Source: Gynuella sunshinyii YC6258 (GTDB taxonomy: Bacteria > Pseudomonadota > Gammaproteobacteria > Pseudomonadales > Natronospirillaceae). Taken from it: DNA of 64,000 nt. Made by a program: the position numbers and the translations under genes. Numbering within the stretch: the stretch's first letter is position 1; each line of letters opens with the position of its first letter. The notes beneath the pieces were generated by a model that worked only from the letters and a program-made list of their open reading frames with translations, was not told the origin of the DNA and did no database searches. This document shows, piece by piece, positions 56,610-64,000 of the stretch. Location of the stretch: contig NZ_CP007142.1 in assembly GCF_000940805.1 (NCBI RefSeq), positions 2,332,593 through 2,396,592 on the forward strand, read 5' to 3'.

Positions 56610-57947
56610 TCAGACTTCCGGTAACTTGAGAATCTGACCAATCCTGATGTTGTTATCTTTCAGGTTGTTCAGTGCCTGTATCTGGTCTATCGATATTCCG
56701 TTTTTACGGGCAATATCTGAGAGTGTATCACCCTTGACGACCGTATATTGTTTATAGCGTCCAGCCTGGTTTTTAACCCAGGCGACATATGTTCCAGGTT
56801 CCGGGTTGTTGTAAAAATAGGTGGTAATACCATTGAAAATGGCCTGGGCGATTTTCTGGCGATAATGTCTGGAACTGAGGTTTTTTTCTTCTCCTGGATT
56901 AGAGATGAACCCGGTTTCCACCAGAATCGATGGCACATCGGGGGATTTTAATACTGCGAATCCAGCTTGTTCGACGCCTGTTTTATGGAGCGTGGTCATT
57001 TTTCCAAGGTTTGTCAGTACGCCATGACCCAGTGCGATACTACTGCTCAGTGTGGCGCTCATGGAAAGATCAACCAACACCGACTTCAGAACTTCTTCTT
57101 TACCTTCCAGACTGACACCGCCAACTCCGCCAATAACATCTGTGGCGTTTTCCTTATCTGCCAGATACTTGGCTGTTGCACTGGTTGCGCCCCGTTCGGA
57201 CAGAGCATAAACAGAGGCGCCGCGGGCAGAGGGGTTGGTGAAGGCGTCGGCGTGAATGGATACAAAAAGATCGGCATGGTTTTTTCGTGCCTTGTCGCGT
57301 CGACCTGTCAGTGAAATGTAGTAGTCTCCGGTACGTATCATGAGTGGCTTATACCCCGGTTCTGCTTCCAACAGGCTGTTGAGTTCTTTGGCGATCGCCA
57401 GTACCACATCTTTTTCTTTGGTTTTTTTGCGTCCAGTGGCGCCTGGATCTTCACCACCGTGACCGGCATCAATGGCAATGATCAGATTTCGTTTGCTGTC
57501 TTTGAGTTCGGCGGTTGAGCGGGTTTCTTTAACTTCCTCGGGAGCTTCTATGCTTTGGTCCGAGTCAGGTCTACCCAAATCGATCACGAGCCTGTGTCCA
57601 TACTGATCGTTGGGTTTCAGGACGAAGGACTTGGGTGTCAGTCGAGATGTCAGATCCAATACAATCCGGAGTCCGTCATCACCGTGTTTGCCTGTTCTGA
57701 TTGAGGCAATGCCCGATTCAGACAGATCAAGGTCGGTGGCTGATGCTTTGAAGTTCGTGCTCTTGAGATCTACGACAACTCGGTTGGGGTTCGTTAAAGT
57801 GAACAATTTATGGTCAACACTGTCAGAGAGGTCAAATACGATACGTGTGTTATCCGGTGCCTTCCAAAGCCGAATACCCTCAACGTCAGTTGCAAAAGAA
57901 AAAACGCTGAAACAAAGGCTGGCCATTAACAATAATATTTTTCTCAT
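56610..57947 (-). CDS. amiC: N-acetylmuramoyl-L-alanine amidase AmiC-type, with AMIN and LysM domains
   Basis: The 445-residue periplasmic enzyme splits septal peptidoglycan. Signal peptide (1-20, cleavage near FSFAT), AMIN targeting domain (about 22-125), zinc amidase_3 domain (about 150-380; [35 protein letters not shown]) and a C-terminal LysM peptidoglycan-binding domain (about 398-443). AmiB-type naming is equally possible. The start overlaps the tsaE stop by 4 bases. Confidence 0.93.
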   Translation of the reverse strand: MRKILLLMASLCFSVFSFATDVEGIRLWKAPDNTRIVFDLSDSVDHKLFTLTNPNRVVVDLKSTNFKASATDLDLSESGIASIRTGKHGDDGLRIVLDLTSRLTPKSFVLKPNDQYGHRLVIDLGRPDSDQSIEAPEEVKETRSTAELKDSKRNLIIAIDAGHGGEDPGATGRKKTKEKDVVLAIAKELNSLLEAEPGYKPLMIRTGDYYISLTGRRDKARKNHADLFVSIHADAFTNPSARGASVYALSERGATSATAKYLADKENATDVIGGVGGVSLEGKEEVLKSVLVDLSMSATLSSSIALGHGVLTNLGKMTTLHKTGVEQAGFAVLKSPDVPSILVETGFISNPGEEKNLSSRHYRQKIAQAIFNGITTYFYNNPEPGTYVAWVKNQAGRYKQYTVVKGDTLSDIARKNGISIDQIQALNNLKDNNIRIGQILKLPEV

Positions 57948-58417
57948 TGTCGTTTAGATATGTCTGCTATTTTGTTGGTCAGTCGGTGATTGTTGGAGTG
58001 AAAAGTCAACGTCCTGCCGTTGCCTGAGTCCTTGATAATTATATGCAGATCCGCCATTGGAAGAATCCCCGTTCCATTTTCAGGCCACTCTATCAAGCAG
58101 AGAGTCTTGCCATCAGTGAAGTCTCTTATACCGATAAACTCCAGTTCTTCAGGGTCCCCGAGGCGATATAAATCCATGTGAGCCACTTGCTTTTCATTAA
58201 CTTCGTAAAGTTCCACCAGCGTATAAGTCGGGCTTTTGACGCTTCCGATCCAGCCCAATCCTTGAATAATACTGCGGGCCAGGGTGGTTTTACCTGAGCC
58301 AAGAGTGCCTTGCAGATAAATTATGCCGCTGAAATCCAGAAAGACCTCGGATGCCAGCAAGTGGCCGATATGAATGGTTTCTGCTTCTGATGAGGCGTTT
58401 AATATTACTTCTTTCAT
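57944..58417 (-). CDS. tsaE: tRNA threonylcarbamoyladenosine biosynthesis ATPase TsaE
   Basis: The 157-residue P-loop ATPase has Walker A GTLGSGKTTLAR and the conserved SPTYTLVELYE and HMDLYRL segments. It supports t6A37 synthesis together with TsaB and TsaD. First gene of the leftward tsaE-amiC-mutL-miaA-hfq-hflX-hflK-hflC run, divergent from queG. Confidence 0.95.
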   Translation of the reverse strand: MKEVILNASSEAETIHIGHLLASEVFLDFSGIIYLQGTLGSGKTTLARSIIQGLGWIGSVKSPTYTLVELYEVNEKQVAHMDLYRLGDPEELEFIGIRDFTDGKTLCLIEWPENGTGILPMADLHIIIKDSGNGRTLTFHSNNHRLTNKIADISKRQ

Positions 58418-58508
58418 GTGGTTTGTATGATTCCGGAACGTCCCGGTTGCTGTCTGCCAGCGGCTTATGGTATCACAAGCTAACTGTCATCACGTGTATC
58501 AAAACTGA

Positions 58509-59585
58509 ATGTCGCAGATTTCAGCGCTCAATCTGGATCTAGTAAAGGATCAAATCAAGCAGTTTGCATCGGAACTGGGTTTCCAGGCATGCAGTTTCAG
58601 TGTGCCGGATGTGTCTGTATATGCTGATCTCCATAAGCAACACATCGACTCTGGCTATCATGGCACCATGCTCTGGTTGGAGAATAATCAGCATGTACGT
58701 TATGACCCCAGGCTACTGGTTGACGGCGTCAAAACGATTGTATCGGTCCGGATGAATTATCGCCCGGACTCCGTAACCAGAATGCGCGAGCTGCTATCGC
58801 AGCCTGACAAGGCTTATGTTGCCCGGTATGCTTTGGGTCGCGATTATCACAAAGTCATGCGCAACAAGTTGCAAACATTGGGAGAGAAGATCAATACAGA
58901 GTTGGAAGCAACCCGGTTTCGGGCGTTTGTAGATAGTGCTCCAGTGTTGGAGCGAGAACTGGCTGAGCAGTCTGGTCTGGGGTGGATTGGCAAAAATACC
59001 TTGTTATTGAATGAGCAGGCCGGCAGTTGGTTTTTTCTGGGAGAACTGTTTCTGACGCTTGAGTTACCACCTGATCCGTCAGTTTCGGGGAAACATTGTG
59101 GTAGTTGTCAGCAGTGTCTGACGGAATGTCCAACAGGTGCGTTTGTGGGGGCAGGAGTGCTGGATGCCCGCAAATGTATTTCATATTTGACTATAGAGCA
59201 TGATGGTACCATTCCTGAGTCATTGCGGCCGTTGATGGGAAACCGTATTTATGGCTGTGATGATTGTCAGATAGTTTGTCCGTTTACCAAGTTTTCCCAG
59301 TTGACCGAGGAGCTGGATTATCAGTCAAGACATGCACTGGACGAGCCCTCACTGGCTGACTTGTGGCATTGGAATGAGCAGCAGTTTCTGGATCGGATGC
59401 AGGGTTCACCCATTCGACGGATTGGTTATGAAAAATGGACCCGTAACCTCGCGGTTGCCATCGGTAACTCGGGTGAATGGGGTTGGGTGGATATGTTGTT
59501 GCAAAAGCTGGGAGAAGTCAGTCCAATGGTGGATGAGCATATTGACTGGGCGGCCGGCCGGCTGCGGCAACAGCAGCCGGACTAA
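58509..59585 (+). CDS. queG: Epoxyqueuosine reductase QueG
   Basis: The 358-residue cobalamin- and iron-sulfur-dependent enzyme makes the last step of queuosine synthesis on tRNA. Two ferredoxin-like cluster motifs (CGSCQQCLTECP and CDDCQIVCP) follow the conserved ELAEQSGLGWIGKNT. Divergent from tsaE, as is common. A GC-rich hairpin (59558-59580) overlaps its last codons. Confidence 0.95.
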   Translation: MSQISALNLDLVKDQIKQFASELGFQACSFSVPDVSVYADLHKQHIDSGYHGTMLWLENNQHVRYDPRLLVDGVKTIVSVRMNYRPDSVTRMRELLSQPDKAYVARYALGRDYHKVMRNKLQTLGEKINTELEATRFRAFVDSAPVLERELAEQSGLGWIGKNTLLLNEQAGSWFFLGELFLTLELPPDPSVSGKHCGSCQQCLTECPTGAFVGAGVLDARKCISYLTIEHDGTIPESLRPLMGNRIYGCDDCQIVCPFTKFSQLTEELDYQSRHALDEPSLADLWHWNEQQFLDRMQGSPIRRIGYEKWTRNLAVAIGNSGEWGWVDMLLQKLGEVSPMVDEHIDWAAGRLRQQQPD

Positions 59586-59631
59586 AGCGGAATCCCCTGA
59601 TTCTCACCGTTCTTTGTTGTGGTTGAACCCG

Positions 59632-60177
59632 TCAATCCAGATTCAAAAGGTGTGCTTTAAAGTATTTTAATTCGTCAATGGATTCGCGGATGTCATCCAG
59701 AGCCAGGTGGGTTCCTTTCTTTGTGTGCCCTGAAATGATGTTTGGTTTCCAGCGACGTGCCAGCTCTTTCAAAGTGGAGACATCTATAATCCGGTAGTGA
59801 CAAAAGCGTTCGAGTTCCGGCATTTCTTTGTATAAGAAGCGGCGGTCCTGCCAGACACTGTTACCACAGAGTGGGGATTTACCTGGTTCCACCCATTCGG
59901 CAAGAAATTTCAGGGTTTGGCGCTCAGCTTCATCCATGGATATGTCACTATTCAGCACCCGTTCGGTCAGACCACTTTCACCATGGGTTTTGGTGCACCA
60001 CTCATCCATGAGATCCATGACTGATTTTGGCTGGTGAACGGCCAGATTGGGACCTTCGGCCAGAATATTCAGCTCTTTATCAGTGACGATGGTGGCTATT
60101 TCAATGATATGGCAGGTATCAGGGTCCAGACCGGTCATTTCCAGGTCAATCCATACAAGGTTTTCGCTGCGTTCCAT
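59632..60177 (-). CDS. orn: Oligoribonuclease
   Basis: The 181-residue DEDDh exonuclease degrades di- to pentaribonucleotides and pGp[21 protein letters not shown] carries the first acidic pair; [11 protein letters not shown] closes the site. Full length, convergent with queG. Confidence 0.96.
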   Translation of the reverse strand: MERSENLVWIDLEMTGLDPDTCHIIEIATIVTDKELNILAEGPNLAVHQPKSVMDLMDEWCTKTHGESGLTERVLNSDISMDEAERQTLKFLAEWVEPGKSPLCGNSVWQDRRFLYKEMPELERFCHYRIIDVSTLKELARRWKPNIISGHTKKGTHLALDDIRESIDELKYFKAHLLNLD

Positions 60178-60259
60178 TGTTTCCCCTAGGGTGATTGTTT
60201 ATGTTAACGGTATTCGAATGCAATCAGTATAAACTATCGTGAAATAAAGGTGAGTCATT

Positions 60260-60757
60260 GTGGATGCAGATACTGGGGTGGTTCGGTTAGATTCGTTGGC
60301 CGCATTCAAGGCCCAGGCTTGCGTATTGCTGCGGGCGGCGGTCAGGGAGATTAAGATCGTCAGTTTTGATCTGGAACTCCCGTTATATGGTGATTCCGAA
60401 GTTTTTTCCCGGCTTAAGGCATTTTCAACCGGTCACCGGAACTCAAAAATTGATATCATTCTGGCTACAGATAAGGAGCTTGTCGGTGCCGGGCATCCTG
60501 TATTGGATTTGTCCAGACGAATGACCAGTACAATTCAAATACAGGTTGTGGATCCCGCATATGTGGAATCAAATAAATCATTTGCGAGTTTTTTGTTGAT
60601 TGATCGTAGCGGGGTGCTTTATCGTCCAGACAGCAGTGTGTATATCGGATTTTCCCATGCCAATGATATTGCCACTGCGGTCAGATTACGTGAACAGTAT
60701 GATGAACTGGACCGGCTGTCGAAACCTTCCAGAGAAGCTAAACGACTGTATTTATAG
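60260..60757 (+). CDS. Uncharacterised PLD-like/DUF7931 protein
   Basis: The 165-residue soluble protein begins at a GTG with AAGGTGA about 6 bases upstream. The pattern (VSFDLELPLYGDSEVFSRLKAF, IDIILATDKELV, FLLIDRSGVLYRPDSSVYIGF) resembles one half of a phospholipase-D-like fold without the HKD motif, so it is probably non-catalytic. Small proteins of this kind sit next to orn in some gammaproteobacteria. Function unknown. Confidence 0.7.
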   Translation: MDADTGVVRLDSLAAFKAQACVLLRAAVREIKIVSFDLELPLYGDSEVFSRLKAFSTGHRNSKIDIILATDKELVGAGHPVLDLSRRMTSTIQIQVVDPAYVESNKSFASFLLIDRSGVLYRPDSSVYIGFSHANDIATAVRLREQYDELDRLSKPSREAKRLYL

Positions 60758-60840
60758 TACTTTGCCTGAATCATACAGCGCTCCAGGCAAAGTCTGGTCT
60801 GATGTTTTGGTTATTCTTAATATCGATTAAAGAGTCATTG

Positions 60841-62229
60841 ATGATTGTAGAAACACAGTTAGAGGAATGGTTGGGTTCCATAGTGGATACCGGGATGCCG
60901 ATTTTGTTACCGCAGGATGAACTCGAACAATTTGGGGCAAATGAGGAGGCGTTCGCTAAGTATGTCAGAAGCGATCCTTTGCTGGCTATGCAGATTCTGC
61001 TCTGGAGCAAACGCACGAAGACTGCACCCCAAGGGGCTATAGTCAATGTTTCTGATGCAATTGCTGTTTTGGGTGTTAACCAAACTTTGCAAAGAGCTGC
61101 CAAACTGGAACGACTTGATCCGCAGCAGCATCATAATAAACGCCTGTTGGAGTTTATTGTGGACAGTATGGTGGCAGCCAGTTTACTGGAAAGCTGGCAT
61201 GATTTGCGTCAGGTTGAATGGACTGAAACAGACTATTGGGCATGTGTGTTTGCCAATGCGGTCTGGTGGTTGATGGCGGTTAAGGATCCGGTTTTGCTGG
61301 AAGGAATTGAGTATCGTGTTTCCAGTGGTGAACCCGTTAATCAGGTGTTTGAAGGCGTATTGGGCTTTTCTTATCAGGACCTCGTGGTTTTTACAATAGA
61401 CACATATATGCTGCCAACACTGGAACGTATCATGGCATGGTTGGAGAACGAAGAGACGCCTCCGGCTGGTTTGAACTTCAAATATCAGGCGCTCAGATTT
61501 TTCCTTCCAATCAGTCACCAGCTTGCAGGTAGTTGCCGTGAGGAGTATGGCTCTGATCGTTATCTTAGTCTGGTTAAAAAAGCCGCCAATGCAACTTTGA
61601 TTGATAATTTTGAGGCAAACTTGCCCGTTTGGATCGGACGTGCGATAGAAAGTTATCATGATTCGTTGATTGGGTATTCCATAAAACATGGATATGCAGC
61701 AATTCTGACACAGCACCCTGAATATCAGTCTGATAGTTATCATTCTTCTGCAGCCGGAGATTCCGTTAACGGGATAACCAAATGGCAGAGCCGTTTATTG
61801 TCGCGATTATTAGAACAACTTATGAATCTACTGCAGGGAAAATGTTGTTTTATTGCTTTTCCTGATGGAGATAAAATGCGGCTTGAAGTGGCTCGTGGTG
61901 GTGGTTTGGAAAAGTATCTGGACTATCAGTTTGCAATCCCAAAGAGCGGGTGGTTGCTGAAAATGTTGACGGCTTCCAGCAGTATTCGAATTGCAAAGGA
62001 TAAAGCGGGTCTTGCCATGGGACAGTTGCCTGAAGATGTTCGGCAGTTGATTTCAGATGATCTGTTTTACATGAAGTCCTTCAGTGTAAATAATGATCGT
62101 TATGGGCTGGTGTACTTTATGCCGGATGAAAATCGTGAAGTGCAACAGGAAGCTTACATGCAGTTCCGACGACTGGTAGCTTTGACTGAAAAAAACTTCA
62201 TGCAGGATTTTGAGACTGATCTGTCTTGA
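60841..62229 (+). CDS. HDOD-domain signalling protein
   Basis: The 462-residue soluble protein has an HDOD-like N-terminal half (residues about 1-270: MPILLPQDELEQFG, SDPLLAMQILLWSKRT, VSDAIAVLGVNQTLQRAAKL) without HD metal-binding residues, followed by a GAF-like segment (about 320-450) that is hard to classify. HDOD proteins are regulators in several signalling networks. AAAGAG lies 6 bases before the ATG; an in-frame start at 60802 is less likely. It lies between the DUF7931 gene and psd on the same strand. Confidence 0.65.
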   Translation: MIVETQLEEWLGSIVDTGMPILLPQDELEQFGANEEAFAKYVRSDPLLAMQILLWSKRTKTAPQGAIVNVSDAIAVLGVNQTLQRAAKLERLDPQQHHNKRLLEFIVDSMVAASLLESWHDLRQVEWTETDYWACVFANAVWWLMAVKDPVLLEGIEYRVSSGEPVNQVFEGVLGFSYQDLVVFTIDTYMLPTLERIMAWLENEETPPAGLNFKYQALRFFLPISHQLAGSCREEYGSDRYLSLVKKAANATLIDNFEANLPVWIGRAIESYHDSLIGYSIKHGYAAILTQHPEYQSDSYHSSAAGDSVNGITKWQSRLLSRLLEQLMNLLQGKCCFIAFPDGDKMRLEVARGGGLEKYLDYQFAIPKSGWLLKMLTASSSIRIAKDKAGLAMGQLPEDVRQLISDDLFYMKSFSVNNDRYGLVYFMPDENREVQQEAYMQFRRLVALTEKNFMQDFETDLS

Positions 62230-62254
62230 GTTTCCGATATATTGAGTAGAGTGA

Positions 62255-63097
62255 ATGAAAGATAGACTGTTTATATGGTTTCAGTACCTTGCCCCGCAAC
62301 ATTTGATTTCCCGTGTTATTGGTTTTTTTGCTGACCGACACGTGCCCTGGCTGACGGTCAGGGTTATTCGATGGTTTGCCGAGCGGTATCAGGTAGATTT
62401 GAAAGATGCGGTGAGTGCGGATTTGCACAGTTATCGGACGTTTAATGAGTTTTTTACCCGTGCACTGAAACCGGAAGCCAGGCCGTTGGCCGAGCAAAAT
62501 GATTTATGGGTTTCTCCGGTCGACGGCCGTATCAGTCAGTATGGTGATATCAATGAAGGACGAGTCGTCCAGGCCAAAGGGCAGACATATTCTGTAATGG
62601 AGTTATTGGGTGGAGACGAGCAGCTGTCGGAGCAGTTTGCATCCGGAAAATACATGACAATATATCTTTCCCCTAAAGATTATCATCGTATCCATATGCC
62701 GACGGATGGAAAATTGGAGAATATGGTATTCGTCCCTGGAAAACTGTTCAGTGTTAATCAGGTGACTGCTGATCATGTGCCTCGTTTGTTTGCCCGTAAT
62801 GAGAGGGTGGTTGCTGTGTTCGATACACCCGATGGAAAGATGGCCATGGTGCTGGTTGGGGCGATGGTTGTTGCAAGCATTGAAACCGTTTGGGCCGGCA
62901 TAGTGGCGCCAATAACACGCAAAATTTTGCGGCGTGACTATCCTGAAAAACAGGTAACACTTGCCCGGGGTGAAGAAATGGGGCGTTTTCGTCTGGGCTC
63001 TACGGTTGTTCTGTTGTCCGACAATACATCGACTCAATGGTCAAAGGAATTCAGACCTAATGGTGATATTCGCCTTGGAGAGAGCCTGTTACAGTAA
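62255..63097 (+). CDS. psd: Phosphatidylserine decarboxylase
   Basis: The 280-residue proenzyme makes phosphatidylethanolamine at the inner membrane. The self-cleavage LGST motif (Ser249 becomes the pyruvoyl group) is in GRFRLGSTVVLL, and YLSPKDYHRIHMP and VSPVDGRIS are conserved. The N-terminus is slightly shorter than in E. coli. Confidence 0.95.
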   Translation: MKDRLFIWFQYLAPQHLISRVIGFFADRHVPWLTVRVIRWFAERYQVDLKDAVSADLHSYRTFNEFFTRALKPEARPLAEQNDLWVSPVDGRISQYGDINEGRVVQAKGQTYSVMELLGGDEQLSEQFASGKYMTIYLSPKDYHRIHMPTDGKLENMVFVPGKLFSVNQVTADHVPRLFARNERVVAVFDTPDGKMAMVLVGAMVVASIETVWAGIVAPITRKILRRDYPEKQVTLARGEEMGRFRLGSTVVLLSDNTSTQWSKEFRPNGDIRLGESLLQ

Positions 63098-63232
63098 TTT
63101 TAGTGGCCATTAATGGTTGCAGTAACAGCAGGTTCCGGCGTTGCTACGCAGGCCGGGTATTAATGTATCGCGAGTGCTTGTCAGTCCTGGTTAAGGCCTG
63201 TATGCTCGCCCCCTCTATAAACACCGGAATAT

Positions 63233-63733
63233 ATGTCTTTGGTAACTATGTCTGAATCTTCAAATGCAACAGTGATTAAAAAGAAACTGACTCCGGAACA
63301 GCGGAGTAAAAAAAGGGAAGCTGCCAAAGTTGCCGTGGAGCTTTTGTCTGAGGCATATCCGGAGGTCTTTGATCTCAAAAATCCCCGTCCTTTGAAAATC
63401 GGTATCCATGAGTCACTGGCTGAAGACGGCAAAGTTTCAAAGACTAAGATCAGGCGGGCACTATCGGCGTATGTTCGGCACTATGCTTACTTGAGCTGTC
63501 TGAAAGAAGGTGCAATGCGAATTGATCTTGACGGGTCTGAAGTGGCTCCTGTAAGTGCCGAAGAGGCCCAGCATGCGACTGAAAAGGTGGCTGAGGTCGA
63601 AAAGATACGCCAGGAAAAGCAACAGAAATACGAACAGCGCAAGCAGGCTCAGGTAAGACGCAAGGAAAAAGAAAAGCGGATTTCCCAGAAGCTGGAAGCG
63701 TTGGTGGCTAAATCAACCAGCGTTAAGAATTAG
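63233..63733 (+). CDS. ProQ/FinO-family RNA-binding protein
   Basis: The 166-residue protein has a FinO/ProQ domain (about 25-110: AKVAVELLSEAYPEVFDLKNPRPLKIGI, then SKTKIRRALSAYVRHYAYLSCLKEGAMRIDL) and a charged lysine/glutamate/glutamine-rich helical tail. It lacks the C-terminal Tudor-like domain of E. coli ProQ. Members bind structured RNA and small RNAs. The ATG at 63248 is an alternative start. Confidence 0.85.
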   Translation: MSLVTMSESSNATVIKKKLTPEQRSKKREAAKVAVELLSEAYPEVFDLKNPRPLKIGIHESLAEDGKVSKTKIRRALSAYVRHYAYLSCLKEGAMRIDLDGSEVAPVSAEEAQHATEKVAEVEKIRQEKQQKYEQRKQAQVRRKEKEKRISQKLEALVAKSTSVKN

Positions 63734-63753
63734 TGATTTAACCGATCATATTT

Positions 63754-63778
63754 ATGCCTGATTTAATTGGTCAGGCAT
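63754..63778. terminator. Hairpin between proQ-like gene and epmA
   Basis: ATGCCTGA (63754-63761) pairs with TCAGGCAT (63771-63778) across the epmA stop codon. Convergent genes end on either side, so it may terminate both; there is no clean T-tract. Confidence 0.45.
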
Positions 63779-64000
63779 TCTCCCAGGAAAAACTCAGCAC
63801 TTCTTTGATGTTTCTGCTGTGACAGGCAATCATGATCAGTCGGTCAATACCCATAGCGATACCGGCACAATCGGGCAGGCCATTTTCAAGAGCATCCAAC
63901 ATCAGCTTATCAACAGGCACAGGTTGTTTGCCCATCTTCACGCGCCGGCGGTTGTCGTCGTCAAACCGATCTTTCTGTTCCTTGGCGTTCGTTAGTTCCC
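63771..64000 (-). CDS. epmA: EpmA-type (PoxA/GenX) elongation factor P lysyltransferase, 3' end
   Basis: The last 76 codons are visible and the rest lies beyond the right edge. The segment reads NELTNAKEQ-like at its left end, then GLPDCAGIAMGIDRLIMIA and EVLSFSWENA, which is the C-terminus of the lysyl-tRNA-synthetase-like EpmA (class II motif 3 with GxDR). EpmA adds beta-lysine to EF-P. The class II lysyl-tRNA synthetase itself ends differently, which makes EpmA more likely. Confidence 0.85.
   Translation of the reverse strand, partial: ELTNAKEQKDRFDDDNRRRVKMGKQPVPVDKLMLDALENGLPDCAGIAMGIDRLIMIACHSRNIKEVLSFSWENA

Overview
The window looks like a chromosomal segment of a gammaproteobacterium, probably from the Oceanospirillales or a related marine or soil lineage. 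The housekeeping order supports this: rpsF-rpsR-DUF2232-rplI-dnaB-alr, rnr-rlmB, and tsaE-amiC-mutL-miaA-hfq-hflX-hflK-hflC-hisZ-purA. The proteins are gammaproteobacterial in type (CpxRA-like system, quinol NO reductase with NorR, ProQ, EpmA, Orn, QueG). The genus cannot be fixed by reading alone. Base composition is near 50% G+C, with visibly AT-richer patches in the accessory part.

Layout. 1-370: 5' part of a family-5 substrate-binding lipoprotein gene behind a Zur-like palindrome. 684-8213: a lipid/sugar-themed set, with a secreted LNS2/HAD protein facing a run of neutral ceramidase, GH1 glycosidase, MFS transporter and secreted phytase-like propeller protein. 8065-18320: an accessory island of about 10 kb flanked by two direct copies of the 3' end of the propeller gene. 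It holds three consecutive Rhs/YD-repeat genes, an ankyrin-repeat candidate immunity gene, an AT-rich gene-poor stretch, a broken polyketide-synthase acyltransferase gene and a parDE toxin-antitoxin pair. 18385-25075: gamma-glutamyltransferase, then NO detoxification (ric-norZ divergent from norR, with a readable sigma-54 promoter and three NorR boxes). 25083-34095: two chemoreceptors, a flavodoxin-type quinone reductase, ilvA divergent from rpiA, a DUF2147 protein, ybaK and a RimJ-like acetyltransferase. 34177-58417: a nearly unbroken minus-strand run of core genes. 58509-64000: queG, orn, two uncharacterised genes, psd, a ProQ-family gene and the 3' end of epmA.

How the genes work together. 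The first 8 kb suggests scavenging of (glyco)sphingolipid-type material and a metal or peptide. The Rhs block reads as a YD-repeat shell split over separately secreted polypeptides: two different N-terminal halves (each with signal peptide and DUF6531-type entry) end at the same point of the repeat, and a third secreted protein starts exactly there and carries the Rhs core, a DPNGL cleavage-type motif and a 173-residue variable tail, followed by the ankyrin gene. This split polymorphic-toxin arrangement, inside a direct-repeat-bounded island, is the most unusual thing in the window. The CpxRA-like operon has a Cpx-box-like site upstream and, divergent from it, an orphan intrinsic terminator that may end a small RNA. 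The remainder is ordinary translation, RNA processing, replication, envelope and membrane-protein quality-control machinery.
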